Counted from the stretch's first letter, positions 39,882 to 53,054 are shown. The stretch: 64,000 bases of DNA from Chondrus crispus (GCF_000350225.1 NW_005178758.1:1-64000); one strand, 5' to 3'. The notes: generated from the letters alone by a model not told the origin. A program made the numbers and translations.

Positions 39882-41360
39882 TTTTCGATATCCACATACT
39901 GCAGTATTAGGACCACATTTTCAATAAACTCTCAACGATAGAAAGCTTCAATCTTCTCGAAAACGGAACCATTCACATGTCACAGCGATTCTCACATTTC
40001 CATGTGCCCGTGCGATCACTACCCGCCGTTTTTGTTGAATCATTCATTTATACATCTTCTACGTCGCGCCATATCCAACTGCTATGCTCACCAATTGTGC
40101 CGTTTTGCTGTTTCTCCACTACACAAACAACCCCACAAAATTTACACTTGTGCTTTCGTAACGGCCATCTACTACCGAAGTAGCTGAAACAGAAAAGAAA
40201 CATGCAAACGCACCGTTCAGGCCCCTTGCAGGACGCGTCTTGCGAGTAGCCCCCTCCAAAGTATCATTCTCGCACCCTTCCAAAACGCATCGTTCTCGCG
40301 CCCCTCCAGAACGCATCATGGGCGCACCCCTCTCGAACGTATCATTCTGGCACCCCTTCAGAACGCATCGTGGGCGCACCCCTCCCGAACGTATTATTCT
40401 CGCACCCTTCCAAAATGCATTGTTCTCGCGCCCCTCTAGACGGCATCATGGGCGCACCCCTCCCGAACGCATCAATCTCGCACCCCCTTAGAACGCGTCG
40501 TGGGCGCACCCCTCTCGAACGTATCATTCTGGCATCCCTCTAAAACGAATGATGAGCGCACCCCTATAGAACACGTCACGAGCGCACCCCTCTCTAACGT
40601 AGCATTCTGGCACCCCTTCCAACGCATCATTCTCGCACCCCCTCAGCTCGCATCCTAGACGCATCTCTCCAGAACGCATCGTGCGCGCATCCCTCCCCAA
40701 CGAATCTCTGACACACCCGTCCAAAATGTGTCGTTGAGGCAACGATCATCGAAACCTGCATACGGCGCTTTTCAATTTCGCGCAGTAAATAACTTAGAAA
40801 GCTTTGATGTTCAGGACATAAATTACGCCGCCTTATTGTGTAACTCGTACATGCGCACTGCGACGCCGTCAGTGCAGTATAAGGCCCTGCCACTAAATCT
40901 GCCTGCTGTAATTGCCCCACCCAGCACGATACGTTTTGGGCATCTGACAATCTTGCCAGACGAGGGACACGGTACGTTATAAAATATGAAGTTAATAATA
41001 TTGCTCATGCGCCTCTAATCGCACACGGCAAAAACTAAATTTTGCGCACTGACATTTTATTGGCTGTGCGCCGCCGTCGGCAAAATTTTAGTCAGAAATT
41101 CCCAACAGCAATGTTGCCAATACAGCGCGTATGGGGGTGCCGCCGTGTAAATCGGCCTAAAACGTATCGTCCCACCAGAAAACTATCGCCGTTAAAACCG
41201 CCCGGCACGATACGTTTTGGGCCATATACCGTAGACAGTACCAAAATCGCACATACGTCGAATCAGGCCTGGACGATACGTTTTTTGTCATTACGTATCG
41301 ATCCTGACATGTGCCAAAAACGTATCGTCCCGCGGGAACTGACGCCAGAACTAAACATAG
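36288..41360 (+). mobile_element. RecQ/tyrosine-recombinase-type element, copy 2
   Basis: Near-identical to 126-5238 (roughly 98-99% by eye), with the same order: helicase gene, 26-bp array (about 40245-40742) and ACGATACGTTTT boxes (about 40926-41328). The left flank differs from copy 1 and has a splice-acceptor-like TTTTAATTTTCTTGTAG just before 36212; the right flank after AACATAG is also different. The helicase frame is open, so this copy is the better reference. Confidence 0.75.
40245..40742. repeat. 26-bp tandem array, copy 2
   Basis: Same array as 4085-4580, with unit changes spread over it. Confidence 0.8.
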
Positions 41361-42480
41361 TGGTGCATAGCTCTGACATTTGGCCTCTTCCGGCCGCGAC
41401 CTACAGGAGTGTTCATTCTCAGTCGTACCAACACTGATGTTTTCCCCTGATAGAACCAGTGATCCTCACAGCTTTTCGTTGCTAGTTCCGGTGTCTCTGC
41501 GGTGGCTTTCTCTAGCTCCAGTGCGGCCTCTGTCTCCCTATCCCCAGCTCCTCCCGGTTTTCGCTCCGATCTTATACCCTTCCGATTGCCCTCACCACAG
41601 GCACCGCCCATGTCCATCCCCCGGGAAGTCCGTCGCTCCCTCGCGACACCCACCTCCATCTCCTCCGTTCGTAAGCGTAGGAAGCCAACAATGTACCACA
41701 ACAATTGGAAAATTATCAACTCGCACTGGCATGCCTCTTCCCCTGCTACGCGGTAGCGCCAATAAAAAGCTAGAAACACATACAAGGGACTCGTTAAACT
41801 GCCAATCAGCGTGAATTAGGCGTAAAGCATGCGATTGGGACCATAACTGCGGTAGCAGTTGCCGGTCACGTACGACAACGCAGTTTTTGCGTACAGAAGG
41901 CTGCGGAAGAACGAAAAAATAATGGCATTGGTTCGCCGCGCTCTGCTCTGCAATTCTTGGGAAGAGGAGGGAAGTTGGGCCAGGTCTGTAGAGTCGATGT
42001 GATGCGACGTGAGCGAAATGAAACAAAGTAAGGGTCAACAGAAGAGGCGAAACGAGAGTGTTAGAGCGTGTTCATCTGACAGGCGCCTGCGCGTGGCGTA
42101 AAAGCGAGGGCGCACTTACTGGCAAAGGGAATTCGGGAGCGGGTACAGGGGCACGGACAGGCGGGGAGGGGAGAGGAGGTGAGCGAGTGAGAACGAGTCA
42201 CAGTGGCGATGCGATGTTGCCCCCGTAACCGTGACCCAGCAAGCGGCTAGCGAGAATGCAAGAGAAAGACGTGGATGGCGACACGTTCAGCAGATCATCG
42301 GCGATTAATCGGACGGAAGCGGACGACGAAAACATTTCGATCGATGGGGCGGGGGTGTGAGAAGTGGGAGGAGGGTGGGAGAGTGGTGGTGAAAGATTTC
42401 AATTCTGGGCGGCATGCGGCGGCGGCGGCGAGAATCAGATCACGGTCACACCAGATCCAGTCAGGGAGGGTCATAAATTA
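41361..42480. other. Spacer, no confirmed gene
   Basis: Two opposed frames of about 144 codons overlap at 41351-41814 (plus strand SIPREVRRSLATPTSISSVR); neither resembles a known family. A segment at 42030-42105 (GTCAACAGAAGAGGCGAAAC to GGCGCCTGCGCGTGGC) recurs at 57458-57525. GC-rich low-complexity DNA lies at 42130-42440. Confidence 0.4.
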
Positions 42481-42619
42481 AATCACAAGTATTTGAAAAC
42501 ATTAACAGAATTAAATAATTAAACTCTTTTCACAGAAACCTCGGAAATATTAAATTTTCCCCTATTTCGAGTTTATGCTGCGTAAATCCAAATTCAATGG
42601 GGTGTAGAGTGACACAGTG

Positions 42620-43260
42620 ACAGGGTGACAGTGAGACGGTACGTAATCCCAGTATGTAAAACCCACCGTTGCCGAAACCCAGAATGATTATAACCCAATC
42701 AATAGCGAAACCCAATCATAAACTAAACCCAGGGCACAGCTAAACCCAACCCAAACGTAAACCCCACTCCAAACGTAAACCCAATCCAATCCTAAATCCA
42801 ATCCAATGCTAAACCCATTCAAATGCTAAACCCATTCAAATGCTAAACCCATTCAAATGATAAACCCATTCAAATGCAAAACCCAATCTTCCAATGTACC
42901 AATGTACCAATGTACCAATGTACCAATGTAATAAACTACCAATGTACCAATGTACCAATGTACCAATGTAAGAAACTACCAATGTACCAATGCACCAATG
43001 CACTAAACTACCAATGTCCCAATATACTAAACTACAAATGCACCAATGCACCAATGCACTAAACTACCAATGGTCCAATATACTAAACTACCAATGCACC
43101 AATGCACCAATGGTCCAATAGACTAAACTACCAACGTACTAATCTACCAATCTACCAATGTACGAATACATATATTATATACGGTGATAACCCCTAATCT
43201 ACCAATGTACGAATACATATATTATATACGGTGATAACCCCCTAAACCCTCTAATTTCAC
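42620..43260. repeat. AAACCC-rich DNA and CCAATGTA octamer array
   Basis: From 42640 the words TAAACCCA and AAACCCATTCAAATGC recur every 17-20 bp. From about 42893 a CCAATGTA octamer array follows, broken by AATAAACTAC spacers, to about 43160. Next is a direct duplication of about 50 bp (CTACCAATGTACGAATACAT to CGGTGATAACCCC) at 43147-43240. No gene. Confidence 0.75.
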
Positions 43261-44093
43261 CACCTCTCTAAACCCCTAATCCCTTGCTCAACACATCAAC
43301 TCCTATACTCCCTGCACAACAATATTTCCATCCGTAATCCCCTAACTCATCCCATCTCCATCCCATCTCTATCCGTTTCCCACTCTCTCTAACCCGCTCC
43401 AAACTACATTACCGCCCCTTCTTGCTCTATAAATCAAATTTCACCACCTCTCTAAACGTGTAGAGGAGGCGGAAACAAAGCGAACGGTGTACTTGTTGTT
43501 GAAATCGGTGTTGTGGTTGTGAAGGTATGATTGTTTGAGTTATGCGAGGTGGATGAGAAATGGGTACAGTACTTGGGTAGCAAGGGGAGAGAGAAAAGGT
43601 CTTTGGTATAATTATGGAGCGTTTAGTTGCAGAAGTGAGTAGATGAGGGTTAAAAACATGAGGTGGTAGTTTGGGCGTACTGGTTGCAATGGGAGGGGCT
43701 ATTAATCCAGGGATGGATCAGGTTTAGTGTGGGTAACAGCACGAGTAACTATATTTATTTTTCTCCAGAAGCAACGCTTAGTATCCTTCGTTTGTCAGAA
43801 AATGTAGTGCTTGTCGTTTTATGCTTGGGATTGCTTGTCGCGGGAAAATGGTAACCCCTAGCATCCGATGCACGACTGCTCAATTGCATGCCTTCAGGGG
43901 AATGTCTAAATTGAGTCTAAATGGGTCGATATCTTTAGACGTTACAGTCTTTATACAGTGTTCGTTCACACATTTAATTTTATTTCTTTCCTTCTTTGTT
44001 TCATTTAATTAATGTTCATCCAATGCATCATATATTTTCTTTGCTAATTTATCCCCTTTAATCAATGGTCGGCCATTGCGAGGACATGCTCTG
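43261..44093. other. Spacer, no gene seen
   Basis: AT-rich with short frames only. Confidence 0.35.
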
Positions 44094-44370
44094 TAAACTG
44101 CAGAGCATAACGTCATAATGACGTTTCCACACCGCGGGATGACGCGTTGGGTTAAAATTGAATATTAAAATGTATGTCCCAAATCAAATGCGCACAGTAG
44201 TTGTTCGTACTATTTCATATATATTTTTGGCAGTCTTTCATGGTCAGGGAGTCATACTCGGCGGACTGCAGAGCATGACGTAATAGTCACGTTTCTACGC
44301 CGCGGGATGACATGTTACGTTAAAATAGAATTTTAAATATACATTTTTCGAACCAAATGCAAACAGTAAA
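44094..44370. repeat. Diverged ~168-bp tandem duplication
   Basis: Unit 1 at about 44094-44200 (CTGCAGAGCATAACGTCATA, CCGCGGGATGACG) and unit 2 at about 44264-44370 (CTGCAGAGCATGACGTAATA, CCGCGGGATGACA). Both end with CAAATGC and ACAGTA words. A related CCAAATGAAAACAGTA piece occurs near 51450. Confidence 0.6.
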
Positions 44371-44412
44371 TTACTGATCATCGGACATTCCCAACGTAGC
44401 ACCATTTTCAAG

Positions 44413-44545
44413 GAGACTGAAGAAGAACAAGTTGGTATACGCCATTTTCAAGGGCCTCTCTGTTATACCTTGCATTGGCGAACTGCTGGAAGAGCGCGAT
44501 GCAGAGAAGATTGTTGAGGTCAACGAGCGCTTTTCTCATAAATTT
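44413..44545 (+). pseudogene. Triosephosphate isomerase fragment
   Basis: The frame reads KNKLVYAIFKGLSVIPCIGE then LLEERDAEKIVEVNERF. It matches the part of triosephosphate isomerase (glycolysis) after the active-site His, with the diagnostic GLxVIxCIGExLxERxA. Only about 40 residues are kept; neither the catalytic Glu segment nor the N-terminus is seen. It ends about 70 bp before a copia LTR. Confidence 0.7.
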
Positions 44546-44622
44546 CGAACGCAGTCACGCATAGCAACCTCCTGTCGTAGGTATCGAGGCTTTCACACTC
44601 CCATGTGTAAGGTGCACAACAT

Positions 44623-45061
44623 TGTGACAGTGCGCACTACGCACATCCGCCACCACATCTTGTGGTTATACCATAACGTGTCAGATATTGTAGGTTACAC
44701 TTTGGACTTGTTCTGTGGTCAGGGAGTATCTATGAGCGAATTATACAATCCTCCCGGGATTATTTGACGCAATTCCTATCACTATCATGGTTTGTTCTTA
44801 GGTATACCAGTTTGTCTTCGGTTATCCGTTGTTTATCTCCTTACTTAGGTACAACATATCACGCAATTGTTGTGATGGCAAGGACCCAAGTGAGCTCGGC
44901 TGTGACCGTTGAGCTTCCTGTTCTTCGTGGCCTGTGCCTCTGTTGGTGATAAACTAATCTTTTCTGCTTCCTGTTGAGTTGACTGATCCCTGATCCCTCT
45001 TTCGAGACACTGTGGTGCTCCTAGTTGTATTCCCTTCCCGCTGTGTCACTGCTCCTTTGTT
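44623..45061 (+). repeat. 5' LTR of the copia element
   Basis: 439 bp, TGTGACAGTGCGCACTACGC to TGCTCCTTTGTT. Confidence 0.88.
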
Positions 45062-45064
45062 GTT

Positions 45065-48000
45065 ATGGGCCCAGAGCTACCCTCACGCCCCAAGTTCTCT
45101 TGGGATTTCCGTAATGTTCCGTGTACCGACGGCAGAGGAGACCAAGAGCCCTACAAGAATGCAGTTGTTTTGTGGAAATTATTCCATGACAAGCTCCCTG
45201 ATACCAACAGTAACAAAATTCCTTCAGAGTTGCAAGGAATTATGTTACAGTCCCAGCTGTTTGGCCGCGCTCTTGACCTCTCGAAAAAGATTCCCGCAGA
45301 TACTTTGCAGTCTACTTCTGGTGTCACTGCTATAATTAATGCCGTCTTCAGGCGCGATCCGCTTGCTGTAGTCAGCACCATATACCAGCTCTTTCTTCAA
45401 GTTTTGAATACGAAACGCGGGGCTAATGAATCCTTCCAAAATTTTGAGTCCCGGTTTGAGGCTCAGGTGTCCAAGTTCAGCGCACAGTCAGAAGAGGTAC
45501 GCCTTCCTGAAGCGCTTGTCTCTTTTCTACTGCTTTCTAATTGCAACATAGAAGGTAGTCAGAGAGTTTCTGTCCTGGCTGCTACAGCCCCCCGCTCAGA
45601 TGAGTTCGGACCTGAAGCAAGCAACTCCGAATACCTTTCTTCCATCAAATACAATGCAGTAGCATCTGTAATTCGTCAGTGTGACAGGCCCAAGACCGAA
45701 TCTCTACCCGAGACCCCAGCCCAATTTCGTGGAGTGAGAGCAAGTTCTGCCAGTACTCCTGGTCATCGACGTCAACGCACTAAAACCAGATTGACTCCTG
45801 AGCAACTCGCAGATCTCAAGTCCCGTAGTACCTGTCGTAAATGTCAGAGAAAGGGACATTGGGCCCAAGATCATGGTCCTGATGGGGAATATCATTCCCT
45901 GTCAAAGAAGCCAGAGCCTGATACGGCGCCTCGTGGGCAGGCTGCCAAATCTGTTACCTTCAATATGGCTCTACTTACTTCTCCCGAACATGAGATTGTC
46001 TCATACTCCGGACCTCTGCTTGATGATGGTGCTCCGTATAGTGGACTCGGGGTAAAAGAACTTGATGCTCTTGCCCCAATCCTGCTTCCGTTCTGGGATC
46101 ATGTCTATGAACCGATACCTGATTCAGTTGCCAGCTGTCCCTTATTGCAATATGGCTCCGGTTCACACTCTAGCAAAGCTCGCAAGATCCTGGGGTCCGT
46201 TGTTCTATGTGCTACAAGTGATCAAGGTGCCCCAGTCCTGATCCGCCACCTTGTCATTGAGGGCTCATCCCAATGGATCATTGGTAGGAATGTCACCCGA
46301 CACTGTGACATTGAGCACATCGGCTCTAGCTCATTACTGCTGCCGGGTTCGGATGGTCTTTCTACATCGATCCACGATCGTGGCTTTCATAGCTACCTCC
46401 CGTATGAAATCTTCGTCCATTCAGCAATGGGTAAACCTTCTGACCCAGACACTATCATGAGGTTGTACTGTGCTACCTTGCATGTCCATTCTGCTACGCA
46501 TGGTGAGCGACCATGGGCTGAGTTGAAAGCCATTGTCGACAAGGTCCATCATCATGTCTGTGGACACTCCAACTATCATGACATCAAGCTACTTTTGGAC
46601 CGCAATGGTCTATGGAGCTCTGATGTAAGCAAGTACCTTGCTACTGTACTTGACACATGTACTTCATGCACTTCTGTCCAAGAACCTGAAGGACAGCGCC
46701 CCGTCTCGCTGAGCTCAACGTCAAGGGACTTCAACCAGCTAGTTTGTGTTGACCATCTATTCATCGGTTCACATAAAGTCTTTCATTGCATGGAATCTGT
46801 GACAAGATACTCCGCCGGATGTGTAGTTACAAACACTACAATGCAAGCGTCTATCACATCTTTTGAACTGCACTGGATAACGCCTTTCTGGACTCCGCGG
46901 ACAGTCCTATTTGATCAAGCGTTTAACAACACTGAGTTCACCTCATATCTTACCTGCTTAGGAGTTGAGTCAAGGCCGATACCGCCCCGGAGACACAATA
47001 AGAATGTAATAGAATCGAAGCATCGAGTTATTCGAGACATTTATCTGCGTCTATGCTCTGCTGCTAACGAGCACACTGATTCCGCTCTCCTCGTTGTCCA
47101 AGCACTCCGAATCTCGAACGACCTATATGGTAGTGACATCATGTCTGCACATGAGCTAGCAAAAGGCTTTACCCGCCCTATTGCCTCAGACAAGTATCCA
47201 GTGATGATCCCTGATGAGATTGTTGCTGCCCATGATCAACTTCTTGCCAAGCGCAAGCTTGCCCTGATTCTTCGTTCAAAGGCTGTAACTGACAAACACG
47301 TCCATGTAGGCGATCTTGTTCAAGTCTACATCAAGTTACAAAACGAAAAACGCGGACATTGGTCTGCAGCCAAGCCTATTCTGGCTTATGATTGTTCCTC
47401 TCGTACCGTCACTGTTCCTGGTGCCAATGGCAGGCAAATCAAGGCATCTCTGGAGGACATCCGTCCATCCCTCCCTGAAAATGAACTCGCTTTGGCGATA
47501 CAAGAGTCAATTGATGTGCTTGACTCCTCGCTTGACTCAGCGATCAATGAACTGCCTCCTGTATCTACAGATCCAGATCTAACAGATCCTAATTCAGATC
47601 CTCATGTCGCCTCTGTGCCTGAGATTGAACATTGTGACCCCCACCCGCGCTCTGATCCTGATGATGAACAATCTGGCATCTTTGCATCTGAGTCCTCGAG
47701 CGCTGCACCTGCAGTTCCCTCTTCGTATGATCCTTTGCTGTATGAACCCTCCACCTCCAGCCCCACTGCTCCCCATCCCGCTAATAGCACACACAATATG
47801 ACCACACGCAGTCAATCCTCACTCTACACATACGACGTGGAGCTTTCCCTTGGTTTGGAACTCACAAGTACAGAAAAGGCAGCGGCGCTACTGTATCGTG
47901 ATCGATTTCTCAGCAAAGAATTCCTTCTACACCAAGCAGAAGGACTTCCCACCTTTCTGACAGAAAATTCATACAATAAGAAGGAAGAAAACTTCAAAAA

Positions 48001-49489
48001 AGAGGTGATGGAGATACATGTCTCGAAGATTCCGAAAGACTCAAATGTCATCACCAGCCATGTTCTTTACAAGATAAAAACTCTTGACGACAGATCTCTC
48101 CTATGCAAAGCTATGATCGCACCGCATGGAAACAAAGATAGGGACAAGATGCACCTCAAGACTGATGCACAGACTTGTCCGCCTATTGGCCTTCGTATCC
48201 TTCTCTCTATCTGTGTAATATTCAACTGGTCTCTTGTCAAGATTGACATCAAATCGGCTTTTCTCCAGTCTGGCTCTGCTGAACGTGATGTGTACGTTGT
48301 TCCTCCTCGTGAATGCACGAAGAAAGGGTTCTACTGGCTACTATTGACAGCGGCTTATGGTCTTGTAAATGCCAATGCTAAGTGGCAAGATCATAGCGAC
48401 ACCTTTCTCAGGGAACTTGGATTTGTCCAGGTCATTTACATACCTCAGCTGTTTTATAAGAAAGTCAACAATCAACTTCATTCACTTGCAGTCAAGGTAG
48501 TTGATGATATTCTTGTATCGTCTGTGATGAAAATCCTAGATGAATTTGTAGCAAAAGTTTCTACAAAGTACAACGTTGGTACAATTGTACGTGGTCCAGG
48601 AGCCTTCTCATTTTTCGGACTGAGCATAACGCAGCTAGAGGACGGAACAATTCATGTTTCAGGAGATGAAAAGCTTGATTCTCTACATCCCCATCCGATT
48701 TCTAGACTACGCCGCAAGCAACAAGAACAAAGGCTCAATGCTGTCGAACATTTCTCTTTTAGCTCCCTGAACGGATCATTGGGGTTCATTGGTTCAAGTG
48801 CCAGTCCGTTTTGTGCCTTCACCACCAGCTACCTACAACAGCGAAGGGTTACACCCGTCGTCAAGGACCTTGTGCTCCAATGCAACATGCTGAGACAGCT
48901 TCAGAAACTTGGTTCTACGATTACTTTCAAACGACCATCTGATACCCGTTCCTATCGCCTCAAAGTTGTTGTATTTTCCGATGCTGCACGCTCTAACGAT
49001 CACGGGCAACTTGCTTATGTTTCTGGACTTGTGATTGGAGAACTTTCTCTTGACTTCATATTACACACTCTTGGATGGTGTTCGCAGAAGTCAAAAAGGC
49101 CGACAAAGTCAGTCGGTGCCGCAGAAACCCTTGCTGCAGGATCAGCCATAGACGAAGGAAAGACGCTTACTCAGGCGTACAGAACATTACTCAATTTGGA
49201 TATTGAGCTTGTCATTGTGGTTGATACAAAGGACTTGTATGATTCGCTCTCCACCTGTCGCAATGCCACAGACAAATCCATCCGTGCTGATGTCAGCAAT
49301 GGCGTCAGGAAAAGCCCCGGCGCAATCGTTACCACCCGAATGCCGCTGCGAGCAAGGTCACGCGCGATTGGGAGTGTCAAACCGGACAGTCCCTTGTGTC
49401 AAACACTGCAGCTTCTCATGTTTTCTGGCACCATTCCCATCGACTTTGAAGCATCTCAACATCGTGAGAGTTCCCAATTTCTTGGGTGA
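45065..49489 (+). CDS. Copia gag-pol polyprotein
   Basis: 1474 codons in one frame. Domain order is that of Ty1/copia: Gag, a zinc knuckle near residue 258 ([14 protein letters not shown]), aspartic-protease region, integrase ([12 protein letters not shown], then VDHLFIG, FDQAFNN and IESKHRVI), reverse transcriptase ([25 protein letters not shown]) and RNase H ([24 protein letters not shown]). Integrase before reverse transcriptase separates it from gypsy elements. Confidence 0.9.
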   Translation: MGPELPSRPKFSWDFRNVPCTDGRGDQEPYKNAVVLWKLFHDKLPDTNSNKIPSELQGIMLQSQLFGRALDLSKKIPADTLQSTSGVTAIINAVFRRDPLAVVSTIYQLFLQVLNTKRGANESFQNFESRFEAQVSKFSAQSEEVRLPEALVSFLLLSNCNIEGSQRVSVLAATAPRSDEFGPEASNSEYLSSIKYNAVASVIRQCDRPKTESLPETPAQFRGVRASSASTPGHRRQRTKTRLTPEQLADLKSRSTCRKCQRKGHWAQDHGPDGEYHSLSKKPEPDTAPRGQAAKSVTFNMALLTSPEHEIVSYSGPLLDDGAPYSGLGVKELDALAPILLPFWDHVYEPIPDSVASCPLLQYGSGSHSSKARKILGSVVLCATSDQGAPVLIRHLVIEGSSQWIIGRNVTRHCDIEHIGSSSLLLPGSDGLSTSIHDRGFHSYLPYEIFVHSAMGKPSDPDTIMRLYCATLHVHSATHGERPWAELKAIVDKVHHHVCGHSNYHDIKLLLDRNGLWSSDVSKYLATVLDTCTSCTSVQEPEGQRPVSLSSTSRDFNQLVCVDHLFIGSHKVFHCMESVTRYSAGCVVTNTTMQASITSFELHWITPFWTPRTVLFDQAFNNTEFTSYLTCLGVESRPIPPRRHNKNVIESKHRVIRDIYLRLCSAANEHTDSALLVVQALRISNDLYGSDIMSAHELAKGFTRPIASDKYPVMIPDEIVAAHDQLLAKRKLALILRSKAVTDKHVHVGDLVQVYIKLQNEKRGHWSAAKPILAYDCSSRTVTVPGANGRQIKASLEDIRPSLPENELALAIQESIDVLDSSLDSAINELPPVSTDPDLTDPNSDPHVASVPEIEHCDPHPRSDPDDEQSGIFASESSSAAPAVPSSYDPLLYEPSTSSPTAPHPANSTHNMTTRSQSSLYTYDVELSLGLELTSTEKAAALLYRDRFLSKEFLLHQAEGLPTFLTENSYNKKEENFKKEVMEIHVSKIPKDSNVITSHVLYKIKTLDDRSLLCKAMIAPHGNKDRDKMHLKTDAQTCPPIGLRILLSICVIFNWSLVKIDIKSAFLQSGSAERDVYVVPPRECTKKGFYWLLLTAAYGLVNANAKWQDHSDTFLRELGFVQVIYIPQLFYKKVNNQLHSLAVKVVDDILVSSVMKILDEFVAKVSTKYNVGTIVRGPGAFSFFGLSITQLEDGTIHVSGDEKLDSLHPHPISRLRRKQQEQRLNAVEHFSFSSLNGSLGFIGSSASPFCAFTTSYLQQRRVTPVVKDLVLQCNMLRQLQKLGSTITFKRPSDTRSYRLKVVVFSDAARSNDHGQLAYVSGLVIGELSLDFILHTLGWCSQKSKRPTKSVGAAETLAAGSAIDEGKTLTQAYRTLLNLDIELVIVVDTKDLYDSLSTCRNATDKSIRADVSNGVRKSPGAIVTTRMPLRARSRAIGSVKPDSPLCQTLQLLMFSGTIPIDFEASQHRESSQFLG

Positions 49490-49513
49490 TTGCATTACTC
49501 AAAAGAGAATGAG

Positions 49514-49952
49514 TGTGAAAGTGCGCACTACGCACATCCGCCACCACATCTTGTGGTTATACCATAACGTGTCAGATATTGTAGGTTACACTTTGGACTT
49601 GTTCTGTGGTCAGGGAGTATCTATGAGCGAATTATACAATCCTCCCGGGATTATTTGACGCAATTCCTATCACTATCATGGTTTGTTCTTAGGTATACCA
49701 GTTTGTCTTCGGTTATCCGTTGTTTATCTCCTTACTTAGGTACAACATATCACGCAATTGTTGTGATGGCAAGGACCCAAGTGAGCTCGACTGTGACCGT
49801 TGAGCTTCCTGTTCTTCGTGGCCTGTGCCTCTGCCGGTGATAAACTAATCTTTTCTGCTTCCTGTTGAGTTGACTGATCCCTGATCCCTCTTTCGAGACA
49901 CTGTGGTGCTCCTAGTTGTATTCCCTTCCCGCTGTGTCACTGCTCCTTTGTT
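49514..49952 (+). repeat. 3' LTR of the copia element
   Basis: 439 bp, TGTGAAAGTGCGCACTACGC to TGCTCCTTTGTT, followed by the AACAT target duplicate. Confidence 0.88.
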
Positions 49953-49957
49953 AACAT

Positions 49958-50336
49958 ATTAATGGAAAAATTAAAAAATGGCTCACGACCGGGTCAAATC
50001 CCTACGCTCGGTGCTGTCTATAGAGCCTCCGTAATTATTTTACGTTCTCCTGTTCTATCCCTATACCGAGGCTACAGTGCTTCTCGCCCTCGCATTTTCT
50101 ATTCTTACATGAAAGCTAAACCATCTCTTCTCTGTTGTGAAAACTCGAAACTGATTTATGTATCACGACTTCAAGTGAGCTTTTTCGCGTCTGCCTCGAA
50201 GTAACAATAGGTTTTCACAAAACTGAAAAGGACGTGAGATGAGTGAATAGAACTAAAACCTCGAGGTCTCTGGAACAGCGGACAGTCAGGTCATTCTGCC
50301 ACGTGTCATGCACGACGTCGTCATCGCCCACTCCTC
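49958..50336. other. Spacer
   Basis: No gene seen between the retrotransposon and the helix-turn-helix fragment. Confidence 0.35.
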
Positions 50337-50953
50337 ATGAGCCTCAGCTCAATTGGTGATGGCACCTCACTCAAAGACCCTAACATTATTTCTGAAAAGA
50401 TCGCCAAAGCGAAGCGTACGCGCCTTACGATTGCACAGAAAATCGAGGTTGGACATCTGCTGCAGGTCGGGAATGCGAATACCACAGTTTTGCGTCAGTT
50501 CAAAATTTCAGAGCGAACCATCCGAAACATCAAACGCTCTCTTCCTTCACTCCAACAAATTGTGACCAACACCGCTACAACGCTCGGAACAAAGACTTTG
50601 CACCCTGCAATGTGAAGGAATGGATTGAGATCGAGACTAATGAGCTTGTGGCAGAAGCTTCTATTAGTAATGCTTGCGATTCAATACATTATGGTGGAGA
50701 GCTACAGAATCAGTCTGCCAGTGATGCTATGATGGATGATTGTGTGGCAGAAGGCGAGCGTGAAATTACGGAGAGGTGGGCCGTACCGAGTGCTGTAGTG
50801 CTAGCAAGGTTGTTTGGGTCTTTGAAGAGTCTGTCTGGGTGTCGAGTGCGATGTGACCAATGCTTTATCGCACTTGAGGTCCGCAAAACGAGCTTTTCTA
50901 GAAGCTACCTAGGCATGAGAGACAGGATCAAAGGCAACAACAGCAGATTCTAA
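50337..50953 (+). pseudogene. Pogo/Tigger-type helix-turn-helix fragment
   Basis: The first frame (50337-50615) has RTRLTIAQKIEVGHLLQVGN and TTVLRQFKISERTIRNIKRS, a psq/CENP-B-type helix-turn-helix as in pogo-class transposases. The frame changes near 50612 to one reading VKEWIEIETNELVAEASISN up to 50953, helical and without a catalytic DDE domain. It looks like a cut-down pogo-class transposon or a domesticated DNA-binding fragment. Confidence 0.5.
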
Positions 50954-51616
50954 TAACAGTGTTCTGGCCGGGTAGTGGATCTGCCATCTGATTGTGCCGC
51001 TCCGAATTAGTGCCATATTATTAGTCCTTACACGGGGCGGCACTAATGCGTAGGGTCGACTGTACCGCAAGCGCTGCTGACAGCCCGGACAGCAGCACGG
51101 TCTGCGCAGTCTGTGCAGCAGACACGAAGGGTGTGGACGCGCGGCGTGAAGCACAAGCAGAGGCGTGGGCGGCGGGTCAGACAAGGGCGCGGGTGGAACG
51201 GGGGGAGGAAGGAGGGGGTTTGCGAGAGAGTGAGGGCGCGGGCATAGGGGAAAGTTAAAGAGACCGAGGGGACGAAGGAGAAGGGGGGAATGGTGGAGGA
51301 GGGGAGGTTCGGGGATGGAGGGCTCCCTCCATCTCCGCGCTCAGGACCTGCGACCGGGCCTAGTCATCTGCGCGATCTTGGACACTCGATGGGAAGAATG
51401 CTGACCAGTTCCCCGAATGAATTCTCTACAAAATACATTCGTTCACCAAATGAAAACAGTAGTGCTCATCACGACAGAATGGATGAAACCAAAGGTTTGG
51501 AGAGCCGGGATGAGCAATTCTACAGCTATTCTAGGATCTCAAAGTTTTAATACAAGCGCAAATTGACTGCCGAAACGACAACACTGGCGAAGTTTTCAAT
51601 GTGAAAACAAGGGCAG
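50954..51616. other. Spacer, no confirmed gene
   Basis: GC-rich purine-biased DNA at 51040-51340 with low-complexity frames, then AT-rich DNA. Confidence 0.35.
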
Positions 51617-52489
51617 TTGCTTCAATTCGATACTATCTACAAAACTACGATTGCATTTCCCATGTATCGCCTCCGCTTCTTGAAAGGTAGTAGCGATTCT
51701 TACCAACACGAGTTTCAAGATATGGTACGCATAGTGTTCCTTAAATATGCCTTGCAACTACGCATAGACAGAATGTCTGGAGCTTTTGTCGCTTACCACA
51801 GCACTTCTGAAATTTTAGGATTCGAGTACCTTGCTTTGAAGGAAATTAAATCATACGTTTTCGGATGCGAGAAGTGGGGAGACATCGCCTTCGGCACAAC
51901 GATGCATCTGTTGCAAGACGTATTAGATAAAATCACAGCAGAAGTCTGTAAGGGCGATCCAAATGAAAACCTAAAGGTCGTGATCCCGGCAGAGTGGTCT
52001 CGTCATCACATGTCCATCTTCTATCTCCGTTCAACGGGAAGTGGATGCAGAACGAGACCCTTTTGGACCTCCCGTCTTTTCTGAAGTGGGTGACAACGAC
52101 ACATCTCCGGCTGAAAATGTAACTTCCAAGCACAAGAGACTGAGGGGTATCGGACAGTGGCTATGATATATATCCACTAAGTATATCGTATCTGAAGAGC
52201 ACAACTGCTTCATTTCCGGAAAAAGCAATGCTATAGATGCGTAAGAGGCATGACATATCAAGATCTCGTTGAAAAGGATGAGATCCTTGACTTTCTTAGG
52301 AATGATGAACGATCGCTTCCTTCGACAAACAAAAATCACGTTCTGGTAGGAAACACTTGCTTGAGATGCTGTCGGGTCATAAGTGGTGCCTTTCAATGGG
52401 GAGATGGCGTACCATCTCACGATCTTCAAGATGATATTAACTCTAATCTATATGCTGTATGTTCTAGAGCATGGCAAAATATCGAGTGA
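51617..52489 (+). pseudogene. Broken hypothetical gene
   Basis: One frame (51617-52084) gives MYRLRFLKGSSDSYQHEFQD, GAFVAYHSTSEILGFEYLAL and CEKWGDIAFGTTMHLLQDVL, with the feel of a real folded domain. Near 52040 a neighbouring frame (RDPFGPPVFSEVGDNDTSPA) reads more naturally, and another piece at 52250-52489 has a CLRCC site. I do not recognise the family; several breaks suggest a decaying gene. Confidence 0.35.
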
Positions 52490-53050
52490 AAGAAAAGCGG
52501 CCAACACGCAGCCGTCCTCTGTGACGCTCAAATTTCGCACGGATACGACGGTGTAGTTTGCGATTCTTCATTTATGACTTCTTTCTCTCCTCGTATTTCC
52601 ACAAAAAGTAGTTCTCTGCTATTCAGTACGCCTCGCCGCATGCGGCATTATCCCTCTCCGCTGTCGTGTTCACGTACTTTCCGAAGAACTCATCTCGTCC
52701 TGAGCGAGTGAAGGGAGGGGTTTTTCGGAGGATATCTATGTACATTGCTGCTACATTTGACTGGTCTCGACGCGACAAGCATTCCTGGACATGCTTTTAT
52801 TATCTTTTCGCAATTTAGACCACTATCTTCATGGAAACAATCATATTAGCTACCAATACGACTACAACAACATGACCTTGCCATATCAGTGAGCCTACTG
52901 TAGTCTCCAATTGACACAAGACAGCCTCAGACCCATCCTCTCGTCTTTGCACAATTCTTCCCTCCCTTGAAAAACATTTGGGATGTTCGTCCTACGAGAA
53001 AAGCAGTACTCAAGTCTGCTATATATAGGAACGAAGTCGGGATCTCTTGC
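52490..53050. other. Spacer, no gene seen
   Basis: No frame of interest. Confidence 0.35.
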
Positions 53051-53054
53051 CAAC

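Larger units (their letters stand above)
44618..49957 (+). mobile_element. Ty1/copia LTR retrotransposon, whole-looking and young
   Basis: A fossil-class element that looks complete. A 5-bp target duplication AACAT (44618-44622 and 49953-49957) flanks two LTRs of 439 bp beginning TGTGA. The LTRs differ at about four positions (<1%), so insertion is recent. A primer-binding-like TGGGCCCAGAGC follows the 5' LTR and a purine-rich stretch (AAAAGAGAATGAG) precedes the 3' LTR. One long gag-pol frame fills the inside. It landed next to a triosephosphate isomerase fragment. Confidence 0.9.

Noticed and set aside
41351-41814. Opposed 144-codon frames as genes
   Set aside because: No family resemblance, no start context, and low-complexity composition.
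49980-50030. tRNA-like GGGTCAAATCCCTACGCTC
   Set aside because: No cloverleaf stems could be drawn around it. No tRNA or rRNA gene was found in the window.
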